Shown here: piece by piece, positions 1 to 8,476 of the stretch
Layout: each line of letters opens with the position of its first letter
Position numbering within the stretch: position 1 is the first letter of the stretch
Origin: Shimia sagamensis
Lineage (GTDB): Bacteria; Pseudomonadota; Alphaproteobacteria; Rhodobacterales; Rhodobacteraceae
Assembly (NCBI RefSeq): GCF_900182745.1
Contig: NZ_FXTY01000006.1
Coordinates: 186,001 to 250,000 of the forward strand
Direction of reading: 5' to 3'
DNA length: 64,000 nucleotides
The notes under the pieces: generated by a model
What the model was told of the DNA's origin: nothing
The model's database searches: none
What the model saw: only the letters and a program-made list of their open reading frames with translations
Made by a program: the position numbers and the translations under genes

Positions 1-37
1 CCCCCGACCTACACGCTCTTGCAATGCAAAAATCGTG

Positions 38-472
38 TTATTTCACAGTGATGGTAATCACCTCAGACACAACCGGTGGGTTATGTGGCACATGAAATTC
101 GTCCCCCAAAACCAGCTGCAACGTGTGTGTCCCCGCAGGCAGATCCAACGTTACCTCGGTCTGACCACCGCCAAAATGCTTGTGATTGTCATCGGTTGGC
201 ACGCCATTCTCCATCAATTCCGCATCCTCAGCGCCCTCACCAAGCGGCGGGCGGTTGATAAAAATGTGATGGTGTCCAGTATTCTCTTTCTCTGTTCCAG
301 CAGGCGCAACCCCCATGCCAGACAGACCAAAGTTCACCACAAACGGTGCTTCTACGGAATCGCCGTCACTGAGATTTATGAAGTAGACCGTCGCTCCATC
401 AGGCGACGACGTGTCCCCTGCAAAAACCTGAGAACTCAGCATAATTGCCAAAGCAGCTACAAATTTCTTCAT
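38..472 (-). CDS. DUF4399 family secreted protein
   Basis: A 144-residue periplasmic protein of the DUF4399 family; no reaction is established for the family. Residues 1-18 (MKKFVAALAIMLSSQVFA) look like a signal peptide. The mature part is histidine-rich, with GHHHIFI, DNHKHFGGG and FHVPHNPP stretches that would suit metal binding, but this is inference. The ATG used here is preceded by GGAGG at about 6 bases; a longer frame opening at 517 has no ribosome site and would bury the signal peptide. It follows the FAD dehydrogenase on the same strand after a 58-base gap and may be cotranscribed. Confidence 0.85.
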   Translation of the reverse strand: MKKFVAALAIMLSSQVFAGDTSSPDGATVYFINLSDGDSVEAPFVVNFGLSGMGVAPAGTEKENTGHHHIFINRPPLGEGAEDAELMENGVPTDDNHKHFGGGQTEVTLDLPAGTHTLQLVLGDEFHVPHNPPVVSEVITITVK

Positions 473-530
473 CACGTTTCCTCCGAACTCATTAACAATA
501 CTCAGAGGATAACACACATCCCTTAGCTAT

Positions 531-2171
531 CTAAACGCTCCGCCCTGCAGCCCGCCCGGAGAAGATACACCCGCCGAGAAACGTACCTTCCAGGGCGTTG
601 TACCCATGGTACCCGCCACCGCCAAAGCCCGCGACCTCTCCCGCGGCAAACAGCCCCTCAAACGCACTGCCATCCGGCCGCAACACTTGCCCGGTGACAT
701 CTGTGTGCAGCCCACCCAAAGACTTCCGCGTCAGAATGTTCAACCGCACCGCAATCAACGGCCCGTTTTTCGGATCCAGAATGTGGTGTGGCTTCGCCGT
801 ACGGATCAACCGATCTCCACGATAGTTGCGTGCCCCACGAATGGCCGTCACTTGCGCATCCTTGCAATATTCATTGTCAATCTGCGCATCCCGCGCCGTG
901 ATCTGAGATCGAATTTTCTCAATATTCACAGGTACATCTGGTGTGACGTTATTCATTCCGGCAACCAACTCCTCCAACGAGTTGGCCACCACAAAATCCT
1001 CACCGTGCTCTTTGAACGCCTCAACAGGCCCCGGCGCACCTTTGTTCATCACACGTCTCTTTAGCACCTCTGACCACTTGCCAGAGGTCAGGTCGGGGTT
1101 CTGCTCAGAGCCAGATAAGGCAAACTCTTTCTCGATGATCTTCTGGGTCAGGATGAACCAGCTATGCTCATGCCCGGTCGACAAAATTCGCTTCAGAGTG
1201 CCAAGGCTGTCAAACCCCGGTAAATACGGCGCTTCCATGCGCTCCCCTAAAGCATCAAACCACATCGAGCTTGGTCCCGGCAAAATGCGAATGCCATGAT
1301 TGGGCCAAATCGGATCCCAATTCGCCAGCCCTTCGGTGTAGTGCCACATCCGATCGCCATTGATGATTCCAGCCCCGGCCCCTTCGGCCACCCGCTGCAT
1401 CTGACCATCCACATAATCCGGCACACCGGCCACCATGCGCTCAGGTGCTTTGCCCAGCCTGTCTTCCGGCCAATAGCCCCGCACCATGTCATGATCGCCG
1501 CCAATCCCCCCGGAGGTGATCACCACCGCCTCCGCGCGATGTTCGAAGTCGCCAACAACCTCTCTGGACGTGGATTGCCCACGATCCGCAGAGTCATCAG
1601 ACAACACCTGCCCTCGCACACCTTTTACAACGCCGTTTTCCACAATTAAATCAGCGACCTTATGCCGAAACGCCAATTCAACTTTCCCACCGGACACATG
1701 CTCCCGTACCAGCCTTTCAAATGGCGACACAACGCCCGGCCCCGTGCCCCAGGTGATGTGAAACCGCGGCACCGAGTTGCCATGCCCATGCGCCATCTCA
1801 CCACCGCGCTCAGCCCAGCCCACAATCGGGAACCAGCGCATGCCGATACTTTGTAGCCATGCGCGCATCTCACCCGAAGCAAACTCCAGATAAGCTTCCG
1901 CCACCTTGCGTGGATTGGCATCCTCTGGTCGGTCAAACTGTGCAGAGCCCATCCAATCGGCTCGAGCCAACTCCGGGCTGTCTTTGATGCCCATGCGCCG
2001 CTGCTCCGGCGTATCCACCATAAACAACCCGCCCAGCGACCAAAACGCCTGCCCGCCCAGGCTCTGTTCGCCTTCCTGGTCCAGCAGCAACACCTTGCGC
2101 CCCCGGCCTGCCGCTTCGTTGGCCGCCACAAGCCCAGCCAAGCCGCCGCCTACGATGATCACATCGGTCAT
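531..2171 (-). CDS. FAD-binding dehydrogenase (ketosteroid dehydrogenase-like)
   Basis: A 546-residue cytosolic flavoprotein related to the fumarate reductase/3-ketosteroid dehydrogenase FAD superfamily (COG3573-type predicted oxidoreductase). The Rossmann dinucleotide motif VIIVGGGLAGLVAANEA lies at residues 4-20, with the ribose-binding acid in LLLDQE just after. A second FAD motif (GLFAAGEVAGFGGGGYHGYNAL) sits near the C terminus, and a family motif SLGGLHTD precedes it. The substrate cannot be told from sequence. The start is supported by GGGGAGG 6-7 bases upstream. It is separated from the sdh operon by two terminators and a 50-codon gene, so it is probably its own unit. Confidence 0.85.
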   Translation of the reverse strand: MTDVIIVGGGLAGLVAANEAAGRGRKVLLLDQEGEQSLGGQAFWSLGGLFMVDTPEQRRMGIKDSPELARADWMGSAQFDRPEDANPRKVAEAYLEFASGEMRAWLQSIGMRWFPIVGWAERGGEMAHGHGNSVPRFHITWGTGPGVVSPFERLVREHVSGGKVELAFRHKVADLIVENGVVKGVRGQVLSDDSADRGQSTSREVVGDFEHRAEAVVITSGGIGGDHDMVRGYWPEDRLGKAPERMVAGVPDYVDGQMQRVAEGAGAGIINGDRMWHYTEGLANWDPIWPNHGIRILPGPSSMWFDALGERMEAPYLPGFDSLGTLKRILSTGHEHSWFILTQKIIEKEFALSGSEQNPDLTSGKWSEVLKRRVMNKGAPGPVEAFKEHGEDFVVANSLEELVAGMNNVTPDVPVNIEKIRSQITARDAQIDNEYCKDAQVTAIRGARNYRGDRLIRTAKPHHILDPKNGPLIAVRLNILTRKSLGGLHTDVTGQVLRPDGSAFEGLFAAGEVAGFGGGGYHGYNALEGTFLGGCIFSGRAAGRSV

Positions 2172-2257
2172 GGCACATCCTCCCCTGTTTCAGGAAAGGC
2201 TAGCCGCAGGCCTACCAATCCAACAAGCCAGACCTAACGTCAGCACTGTCCAGCAAA

Positions 2258-2287
2258 CAAAAAAGCGCCCCGAAACCTCGGAGCGCT
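2258..2287 (-). terminator. Rho-independent terminator after the 50-codon gene
   Basis: On the minus strand, a 10-bp stem (AGCGCTCCGA with TCGGGGCGCT, one G-T pair) closes a GGTT loop and is followed by TTTTTTG. It ends the transcript of the small gene before the FAD dehydrogenase start. Confidence 0.9.
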
Positions 2288-2309
2288 GATCGTCATTTGT
2301 ATGTGTGGC

Positions 2310-2462
2310 TTACGCGGCTTTCACATACTCATAGTAAGTTTCGCTAGACGGTTTCACCTCTGCGATACGCGGTGGTTGGGTGTAGTAGCCGTAGGCTTGT
2401 TCCAAGACTTCCTGCGCGCGGGTGGCAAAATCTTCAGGGCTCTCGTTTTTAGACGCGGACAT
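2310..2462 (-). CDS. Small hypothetical protein (50 aa)
   Basis: A 50-residue protein, MSASKNESPEDFATRAQE onward, ending in YYEYVKAA. No known domain is recognised; it is mainly charged and helix-prone with no signal peptide or membrane segment. The start is the ATG with GGAG 8 bases upstream; an upstream in-frame extension to 2723 crosses the preceding terminator and is not credible. Standing between two terminators, it is likely monocistronic, with its promoter in the ~140 bases upstream. A reserved place beside sdhB and good codon use argue that it is a real gene, but the role is unknown. Confidence 0.65.
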   Translation of the reverse strand: MSASKNESPEDFATRAQEVLEQAYGYYTQPPRIAEVKPSSETYYEYVKAA

Positions 2463-2601
2463 TGGGGTGCTCCATGTAAATCCGGTGTCCTCCCTCGCCC
2501 GCCAATTTAGGTCAGATAACGCGCGCGTAAACCGACGATCCCGCAACGACGCTATGCAAAAATTGCAAATGTATGCGGTGAGATACATCTTATTCCAAAG
2601 G

Positions 2602-2629
2602 AAAAGCCCGCCTGAAACAGACGGGCTTT
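2602..2629 (-). terminator. Terminator of the sdh operon
   Basis: On the minus strand, AAAGCCCGTCTG and CAGGCGGGCTTT pair (one G-T) around a TTT loop, followed by TTTTCC. It lies about 20 bases past the sdhB stop codon and marks the end of the sdhCDA-X-Y-sdhB transcript. Confidence 0.85.
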
Positions 2630-2650
2630 CCAAGTCTCTGACGCGTCGTC

Positions 2651-3430
2651 TTAAACGTGACGCTCGATCAACATCTTCTTGATCTCGCCAATCGCCTTTG
2701 CCGGGTTCAATCCCTTTGGACAAGTTTTGGCACAGTTCATGATTGTGTGGCAGCGGTACAGCTTGAACGAATCTTCCAGCTCGTCCAGACGCTCACCAGT
2801 CGCCTCATCACGGCTGTCGATGATCCAGCGATAGGCATGCAATAGCGCTGCAGGGCCGAGGTATTTGTCGCCATTCCACCAGTAGCTTGGGCAAGATGTG
2901 GAGCAGGACGCACACATCACACACTCATACAGACCATCAAGCTTCTTGCGGTCTTCAATCGACTGGCGCCACTCTTTGGCCGGACGGTTGGTCTTGGTTT
3001 CCAGCCACGGCATAATCGACGCGTGCTGCGCGTAGAAATGCGTCAGGTCCGGGATCAGGTCTTTCACCACTGACATATGCGGCAGCGGGTAGATCTTCAC
3101 ATCACCTTTGACCTCATCGAGACCATAGATACAGGCAAGCGTGTTGATCCCATCTACGTTCATCGCGCAGGAGCCACAGATGCCTTCGCGGCAAGAACGG
3201 CGAAAGGTCAGCGTTGGATCAATCTCGTTTTTGATCTTGATCAGCGCATCCAGGATCATCGGACCACATTTGTCCATATCGAGGAAATATGTGTCAATCT
3301 GCGGGTTTTTACCGTCGTCCGGGTTCCAGCGGTAAATCTGAAACTTGCGCACGTTGGTCGCACCTTCTGGCTTGGGCCAGGTCTTGCCGGTCACAATCCG
3401 ACTGTTCTTGGGGAGGGCAAATTCGACCAT
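2651..3430 (-). CDS. sdhB: Succinate dehydrogenase iron-sulfur subunit
   Basis: The 259-residue iron-sulfur subunit of complex II, passing electrons from the FAD of SdhA to ubiquinone at the inner membrane. All cluster ligands are present: [2Fe-2S] Cys80, 85, 88 and 100 ([10 protein letters not shown]); [4Fe-4S] Cys170, 173, 176 and 237; [3Fe-4S] Cys180, 227 and 233 ([17 protein letters not shown] and [11 protein letters not shown]). Length and motif spacing are normal. It is the last gene of the operon, about 50 bases after the sulfotransferase-like gene rather than directly after sdhA. A terminator follows. Confidence 0.98.
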   Translation of the reverse strand: MVEFALPKNSRIVTGKTWPKPEGATNVRKFQIYRWNPDDGKNPQIDTYFLDMDKCGPMILDALIKIKNEIDPTLTFRRSCREGICGSCAMNVDGINTLACIYGLDEVKGDVKIYPLPHMSVVKDLIPDLTHFYAQHASIMPWLETKTNRPAKEWRQSIEDRKKLDGLYECVMCASCSTSCPSYWWNGDKYLGPAALLHAYRWIIDSRDEATGERLDELEDSFKLYRCHTIMNCAKTCPKGLNPAKAIGEIKKMLIERHV

Positions 3431-3482
3431 GGTCTTTCCTTCCTATACGTGGGCGCGCGCGATGCGCTTACCTTCGTTCTGT

Positions 3483-4301
3483 TCAGGCCTTCTGTGATGG
3501 CATCGGACCATCTGCAAAAAGCGTTTGATTGTTCTTAATCAGCTCGGCCACTTGTTTGCGGGCGGGCTGCGCGAGCGCCAATTGGTTCAGCTGGCGCATA
3601 AACTCTAGGGCCCCGGGGTTGAGGCTTTGATTGGACCGCCCAGCGAGCGGTTCCAACGTATCGATCTCGGCATCTGACAGCCCTGCAAATTGCAACAACT
3701 GACGACCTGGACGGTCCAGTGTGGTCTCGTCCTCAAGCGCGAACACACGCACGCGCTTTGGACCAACCAGATCTTCCATTTCGGACTGCACCGCGTCCCA
3801 ATCCCGGCTGCGCGCAGTTTCCTGAAGGAAATCCTCCAGCGTGCCAGCATAGCTGTCTGACTTCACGGCCTGATTATGCACACTGCGCTTCCAGCTCTGC
3901 ATATTGCGCGTGTACAGCACGTAGTCGGGCTCAAACGGGGCCAAATGCTCCTCAAACAAGCGGAGGATCTCAGACAGCCGCGGGAAGGCTTCCCGTACAT
4001 CAGACCGCCCCATCATCGCGCCACAGATGTTCTCGTGGCTGATGATGCAAACACGATCATCACCTTCCAACTCCGCACGCACTTGCTGAAGTAGCGCAAC
4101 CAAATCTGTTTCATGTTTGGCTGGGCGCATGCTGAACAGAGTACAAGTCCGGCCCAACTCCCGCGTCAGCGAGCCTTTGGATGGCACCCGAATATCTAGA
4201 CGGGCTGCCAAAGCGTCAAGATTGCGCGACAAAAAGCGATGCAGCGACGTTGATCCCGTCTTCTGCGCCCCAATATGCACGATCACACGGCGTGACGACA
4301 T
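3483..4301 (-). CDS. Sulfotransferase-like P-loop protein inside the sdh operon
   Basis: A 272-residue protein that looks like a PAPS-dependent sulfotransferase. Residues 9-21 (HIGAQKTGSTSLH) match the 5'-phosphosulfate loop, with Lys14. YTRNMQSWKRSVHNQ at 130-144 matches the 3'-phosphate loop, with Arg132 and Ser140. No signal peptide or membrane segment is seen, so a cytosolic enzyme acting on a small molecule or glycan is likely; the acceptor is unknown. It lies between sdhA and sdhB with a 46-base gap to the secreted orphan upstream, and must share their transcript unless an internal promoter exists. It has no known link to succinate oxidation. Confidence 0.75.
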   Translation of the reverse strand: MSSRRVIVHIGAQKTGSTSLHRFLSRNLDALAARLDIRVPSKGSLTRELGRTCTLFSMRPAKHETDLVALLQQVRAELEGDDRVCIISHENICGAMMGRSDVREAFPRLSEILRLFEEHLAPFEPDYVLYTRNMQSWKRSVHNQAVKSDSYAGTLEDFLQETARSRDWDAVQSEMEDLVGPKRVRVFALEDETTLDRPGRQLLQFAGLSDAEIDTLEPLAGRSNQSLNPGALEFMRQLNQLALAQPARKQVAELIKNNQTLFADGPMPSQKA

Positions 4302-4347
4302 CAGATGCCCCCCCGCAGCACAACGTGCAGATCATATGTCCCGCATG

Positions 4348-4902
4348 TTACCGGCAATAGCGGCTCCCACCATGCATGACGCCCGCACTCTTGGGACATC
4401 CGGTTGCGAGATCGATCTGCTTTTGTGCCTGATACTGAGGATCAGCAAGTTTGTTGCAAGTCATCTTATACTTGATGCCACGCCCAATGGAGGCACCGCC
4501 AACACCAGCGCCCATCAACAGCCAGAACTCAGATGCGGTCCCGTACGAGGCAATTGTTGCGGCCGTGACAAGGGTCCCCACAATCAAATGCGCGTTGCCT
4601 TTGCGATGGCATTGCGCCACCAGCTCTTTGCTCGCCACATTTGTCGCAGATAGCGCAGCACTGAACTGCACGTCGTAGGTGTCGTTCAAACAGTCGTTGA
4701 TTTTCTGGACACCGACTTCCGTCCCGCCAGTGGCGACCAAAACCGTCGGAACCTTCTTGTTCACCGCAACAAGATAACTGCCTGGCGCGTGGGTTCTGGA
4801 CATGCAGGATTGCACCTGTTCAACAACAACCGAGGTCTCAGCCGAAACCTGCGTCGCCAAACCGGCAACAACCATACAAAATCCAAAACCCAACGGTTTC
4901 AT
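4348..4902 (-). CDS. Secreted or membrane hypothetical protein coupled to sdhA
   Basis: A 184-residue protein with a signal peptide (about 1-21, ending in VSA) and one glycine-rich hydrophobic stretch (about 105-140, including FWLLMGAGVGGASIG) that could cross the membrane or form a glycine-zipper helix. Six cysteines lie outside the signal peptide. I recognise no family. Its ATG overlaps the sdhA stop as TGATG (one base shared), so it is probably translated by coupling to SdhA. An assembly or envelope role is a guess from position only. Confidence 0.7.
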   Translation of the reverse strand: MKPLGFGFCMVVAGLATQVSAETSVVVEQVQSCMSRTHAPGSYLVAVNKKVPTVLVATGGTEVGVQKINDCLNDTYDVQFSAALSATNVASKELVAQCHRKGNAHLIVGTLVTAATIASYGTASEFWLLMGAGVGGASIGRGIKYKMTCNKLADPQYQAQKQIDLATGCPKSAGVMHGGSRYCR

Positions 4903-6710
4903 CAGAACGTCCGTGCCTTCGGTGCGATCTTCTTCAGGCTGATACCGCCTTCATCTTCTGTGGTCAGAGGATCTTTGATCACAGGACGATAGGTCAGGTC
5001 CACCTTGTTGCCATCTACACGGCTCACAGTGTGCACACGCCAGTTTTTGTCGTCCCGGTCCGAGTAGTCCTCATGTGCGTGCGCACCACGGCTTTCTTTA
5101 CGGGCTTCCGCGCCGTGGATTGTCGCCAACGCGTTTGGCATCAGGTTGGTCAGTTCCAGCGTTTCCATCAGATCGCTGTTCCATACGAGAGATGTGTCCG
5201 TCACGTGCAGATCATCGATCTTCGCCGCGATGTCAGTCATCTTCTCAACGCCTTCTTTCAGCGTCTTGTCGGTCCGGAACACAGCTGCATCCGCCTGCAT
5301 GGTGCGCTGCATTTCCAGACGCAGTTCCGCTGTTGGCGCGCCACCTTTGGCGTTGCGTACATTGTCAAAACGATCAAACGCGGCGTCAACCGACGCCTGG
5401 TTCAGAACTGGATTTGACGCGTCCGCATCTACAACCTTGCCGGCGCGAATAGCCGACGCGCGGCCAAACACCACAAGGTCGATCAGCGAGTTGGAGCCAA
5501 GACGGTTCGCGCCATGTACAGAGGCACAGCCCGCTTCACCCACAGCCATCAGACCCGGCACAACAGCGGTTGGATCTTCGGCAGATGGGTTCAAAACTTC
5601 CCCCCAATAGTTGGTTGGAATACCACCCATGTTGTAGTGAACTGTTGGCAGAACCGGGATCGGCTCTTTGTTCACATCCACACCCGCAAAAATTTTCGCA
5701 GATTCAGAGATCCCTGGCAGACGCTCCGCCAACGCTTCGGCCGGCAAGTGGTTGAGGTTCAAATGGATATGATCACCGTTCTCCCCCACACCGCGCCCTT
5801 CACGGATCTCCATTGTCATGGAGCGGGACACGTAATCCCGAGGTGCGAGGTCTTTATACTGAGGCGCATAGCGCTCCATAAAGCGTTCGCCTTCGGAGTT
5901 GGTCAGATAGCCACCCTCGCCACGCGCACCCTCGGTGATCAGACAGCCAGAACCGTAGATACCCGTGGGGTGGAACTGCACAAATTCCATATCTTGCATT
6001 GGCAGACCCGCACGGGCCACCATACCACCGCCATCACCGGTACAGGTGTGCGCAGAGGTTGCAGAGAAATAGGCGCGGCCATAGCCACCGGTCGCCAGCA
6101 CAACCATCTTCGCGTTGAAGACATGCATGGTGCCATCATCCAGCTTCCAACAGACCACACCCTGACACTGACCGTCCTCAGACATAATCAGATCAAGCGC
6201 GAAATACTCGATGTAGAATTCGGCGTTGTTCTTGACCGACTGGCCATAGAGCGTGTGCAGGATCGCATGACCGGTCCGGTCCGCTGCCGCACAGGTGCGC
6301 TGCACAGCAGGGCCTTCGCCAAACTCAGTGGTGTGGCCACCAAACGGACGCTGGTAAATCTTGCCTTCTTCGGTCCGGGAGAATGGCACACCGTAGTGCT
6401 CCAGCTCGTACACCGCTTTGGGCGCTTCACGGGCGAGGTATTCCATCGCATCCGTATCGCCCAGCCAGTCAGAGCCTTTCACAGTGTCATACATATGCCA
6501 CTGCCAGTTGTCCGGGCCCATGTTGGACAGGGACGCCGCGATACCGCCCTGCGCCGCAACGGTGTGCGAGCGGGTAGGGAAAACTTTGGTCACACAGGCA
6601 GTGCGCAGGCCTTGTTCAGCCATGCCCAGCGTCGCGCGCAGACCAGCGCCGCCGGCGCCAATAACCACGACATCATATTCGTGGGTTTCATATTCATATG
6701 CTGCAGTCAT
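4902..6710 (-). CDS. sdhA: Succinate dehydrogenase flavoprotein subunit
   Basis: The 602-residue catalytic subunit of complex II, oxidising succinate to fumarate. The FAD-binding motif [15 protein letters not shown] lies at 14-28. [10 protein letters not shown] contains His49, the expected site of covalent FAD attachment. HPTGIYG and [11 protein letters not shown] carry the substrate-side and catalytic arginine motifs, and [11 protein letters not shown] is the second FAD segment. Length is normal for the family. It follows sdhD after 24 bases and is fused by stop/start overlap to the secreted orphan downstream. Confidence 0.98.
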   Translation of the reverse strand: MTAAYEYETHEYDVVVIGAGGAGLRATLGMAEQGLRTACVTKVFPTRSHTVAAQGGIAASLSNMGPDNWQWHMYDTVKGSDWLGDTDAMEYLAREAPKAVYELEHYGVPFSRTEEGKIYQRPFGGHTTEFGEGPAVQRTCAAADRTGHAILHTLYGQSVKNNAEFYIEYFALDLIMSEDGQCQGVVCWKLDDGTMHVFNAKMVVLATGGYGRAYFSATSAHTCTGDGGGMVARAGLPMQDMEFVQFHPTGIYGSGCLITEGARGEGGYLTNSEGERFMERYAPQYKDLAPRDYVSRSMTMEIREGRGVGENGDHIHLNLNHLPAEALAERLPGISESAKIFAGVDVNKEPIPVLPTVHYNMGGIPTNYWGEVLNPSAEDPTAVVPGLMAVGEAGCASVHGANRLGSNSLIDLVVFGRASAIRAGKVVDADASNPVLNQASVDAAFDRFDNVRNAKGGAPTAELRLEMQRTMQADAAVFRTDKTLKEGVEKMTDIAAKIDDLHVTDTSLVWNSDLMETLELTNLMPNALATIHGAEARKESRGAHAHEDYSDRDDKNWRVHTVSRVDGNKVDLTYRPVIKDPLTTEDEGGISLKKIAPKARTF

Positions 6711-6734
6711 CTTTTTAGATCCTTACGCGCGGGG

Positions 6735-7106
6735 TCACAGGGCAAGCTTAACAAGCGCAAATAGGCTTGCCGCGATCAGTGCAAAGCAAAACGCTTTGTT
6801 TGCCACCAGCAGCAGTTTGCCAGCCGTGCCATGCACGTAGTCTTCGATGGCTTCCTGCGCTTCGTTCATCAGGTGGATCAGCCCCACAACCAGGCCAAGA
6901 CCGGTCACGATTGCTGGGAAGGGACGGCTGAAGTAGGAAATCACCTCTTCATAAGAACCACCAAGGCCACACCCTATGGTGAAAATGAAAAGCGGTGCCA
7001 AAACACCCATGATCACCGAGCGCACCATCATCTGCCAATGGGCTGCTGTGCCGTTGCGGCCGGAGCCAAGGCCCACTGCGCGTTTGCGGTCAGTCAGATA
7101 TCGCAT
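6735..7106 (-). CDS. sdhD: Succinate dehydrogenase membrane anchor subunit D
   Basis: A 123-residue hydrophobic anchor of complex II with three predicted membrane helices (about 30-47, 63-82 and 98-122). It contributes to the quinone and haem b site; GLIHLMNEAQEAIEDYVHG includes the histidines usual for this subunit. The start at MRYLTDRKRAVGLGSG fits family N termini (the KRAxGLGSA/G motif); a longer frame from 7259 would overlap sdhC. It starts 11 bases after the sdhC stop. Confidence 0.95.
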   Translation of the reverse strand: MRYLTDRKRAVGLGSGRNGTAAHWQMMVRSVIMGVLAPLFIFTIGCGLGGSYEEVISYFSRPFPAIVTGLGLVVGLIHLMNEAQEAIEDYVHGTAGKLLLVANKAFCFALIAASLFALVKLAL

Positions 7107-7117
7107 CGTGTTTCTCC

Positions 7118-7501
7118 TTATACCGCAATCACAGTGATGATGGTCAGCACAGTTGCGCCGACAAACATGCCTAGCCCCATACGCTCGGACGTTTTTACAT
7201 CCATGCAATAGCCCAGGTCCCAGATCACGTGTCGCAGACGGCCAAGTGTGTGATACCACAGGCCCCAGGTCGCAGCAGTGAGCAGAAGTCCACCAAACCA
7301 GCTGCGCATAAAGCCATCAATGCCAGCGAAAGCACTCTCAGAGGTTGCTGCGGCCACAAGCCACCACACAACAAAGAGGGCCACACCCAGCAAGCCGATG
7401 CCACTGATGCGAACCATGATAGACGACGCTGAGGTCATCTGCGGACGGTAAATACTCAAATGAGGCGAAAGCGGGCGGTTGCCCCGATTGACATCGGCCA
7501 T
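7118..7501 (-). CDS. sdhC: Succinate dehydrogenase cytochrome b556 subunit
   Basis: A 127-residue membrane anchor, first gene of the sdh operon. It has the family opening NRPLSPHLSIYRPQ (residues 8-21), three membrane segments, and LRHVIWDLG with His91, the probable haem b ligand, plus His84. The start at MADVNRGNRP is chosen because GGAG lies 5-8 bases upstream; the frame extends 16 codons further without a good ribosome site. Transcription should start in the region carrying the paired TGTGATCACA sites. Confidence 0.96.
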   Translation of the reverse strand: MADVNRGNRPLSPHLSIYRPQMTSASSIMVRISGIGLLGVALFVVWWLVAAATSESAFAGIDGFMRSWFGGLLLTAATWGLWYHTLGRLRHVIWDLGYCMDVKTSERMGLGMFVGATVLTIITVIAV

Positions 7502-7615
7502 ATTGGCTCCTTTCAGGTTAGCTGAAATCGTTTTACCGCTTTTTTGCACCTTGTCACGGTTTCAATACCCTAAATGTCATGGTTTTTTCGTGCAATGCCA
7601 CGGATTTTTCACTTT

Positions 7616-7645
7616 TGTGATCACACTTTTTTATATGTGATCACA
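7616..7645 (-). promoter_or_regulatory. Tandem TGTGATCACA operator-like palindromes upstream of sdhC
   Basis: Two exact copies of the 10-base palindrome TGTGATCACA lie at 7616-7625 and 7636-7645, centre spacing 20 bp (about two helical turns), 115-144 bases upstream of the sdhC start. The first sits in TTTTGTGATCACACTTTTT, a 19-base block repeated exactly upstream of sucC. This arrangement suggests a dimeric regulator bound on one face of the DNA. The regulator is not identified. The core lacks the 6-base spacer of a CRP or FNR-type half-site pair. Confidence 0.7.
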
Positions 7646-7757
7646 CTTACCCTCGAAAGCCTTTTTGTCGGGAAAAATTGTCTCAAGCATAACAAAATCT
7701 CAACCAGCACACTTCCATAGGATGTTTGCGCTCACAGATTGACGCGCCAGAATACCC

Positions 7758-8423
7758 TTACCGCAGCTCCGAGAGTTGCTGAGACACCTCACGCATCAGT
7801 TTTTGTCGAATCCTTTTGGGGTATTCTTCAAAACCATTTGCGGTCACGACAAACGCACCCGGCCCTGTGATCACATTTTCCCAATAGTAGCCCGTGAGAT
7901 CATTTTCTTCAGTTTCGATGACCAGCCCATTCACCGTCACGCCCATCCACTCAAGACGCTTTCTTCCTATTTCCGGCAGCACGCCTTCATTTGAGGGCCC
8001 ATCGCCTGATACATCCAAAACCATCCGGCGACAGCCTGGCCCTGCCGCCAGTTCCACTGCCGCCCGTGACAATGCATCTCCTATCGCTGTCGAATACCTA
8101 CGCCAGCCGCGCGGCGCGACGTCTACCGCAACGGCCAAAGCCTCTGCTTCCACTCCGTTGCGCACCCGCATCCACGGCACCGACATCACCTGCCGATCCG
8201 CGCCGGTCCACTGCATCACAGCCACCGCAGCCTCAGCCTTGATCAACGCCTCAACAACAACGCCATCCCGCAATCCCGCCGCAAGCCCCCTCATTTGAAT
8301 GTCGTATTCGGTGGCATCCACACTGCCGGACACATCAACCGCCAACAAAAGCGCAAGATCACAGGCACAGGCCATAGGTGCCTGACCACAAAGAAAAAGT
8401 AAGAGAGAAAGACGCAGGATCAT
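7758..8423 (-). CDS. DUF1194 family von Willebrand factor A protein
   Basis: A 221-residue exported protein with a VWA fold. The signal peptide covers about 1-20 (ends MACA). The metal-ion-dependent adhesion site is visible as DVSGS at 30-34, with a later Thr/Asp pair in LDVSGDGPSNEG. The family is common in Rhodobacterales and Rhizobiales; its ligand is not known. It lies upstream of sdhC on the same strand, ending about 110 bases before the operator pair, and itself contains a fifth exact TGTGATCACA. Confidence 0.85.
   Translation of the reverse strand: MILRLSLLLFLCGQAPMACACDLALLLAVDVSGSVDATEYDIQMRGLAAGLRDGVVVEALIKAEAAVAVMQWTGADRQVMSVPWMRVRNGVEAEALAVAVDVAPRGWRRYSTAIGDALSRAAVELAAGPGCRRMVLDVSGDGPSNEGVLPEIGRKRLEWMGVTVNGLVIETEENDLTGYYWENVITGPGAFVVTANGFEEYPKRIRQKLMREVSQQLSELR
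7866..7875. promoter_or_regulatory. Fifth TGTGATCACA palindrome, inside the DUF1194 gene
   Basis: An exact copy of the 10-base palindrome found upstream of sdhC and sucC. Its centre is 230 bp from the nearer sdhC site, close to 22 helical turns. It encodes part of NVITGP, so codon choice alone could explain it. It could be a remote auxiliary site for looping. Confidence 0.3.
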
Positions 8424-8476
8424 ATCGTCACTTTAACGCAGGTGCCGAAAAAAAACCTCTCACGTCCTTGTGTGGC

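Noticed and set aside
531-2171. Assigning the FAD dehydrogenase to steroid degradation (KstD)
   Set aside because: Only the broad FAD superfamily is supported; no steroid catabolic genes are nearby.
2310-2723. A 137-residue form of the small gene after sdhB
   Set aside because: It would begin inside sdhB and run through the sdh terminator; the 50-codon start has its own ribosome site.
7616-7645. Reading the TGTGATCACA pairs as CRP or FNR-type sites
   Set aside because: CRP sites are TGTGA-N6-TCACA and FNR sites TTGAT-N4-ATCAA. Here the half-sites abut with no spacer.
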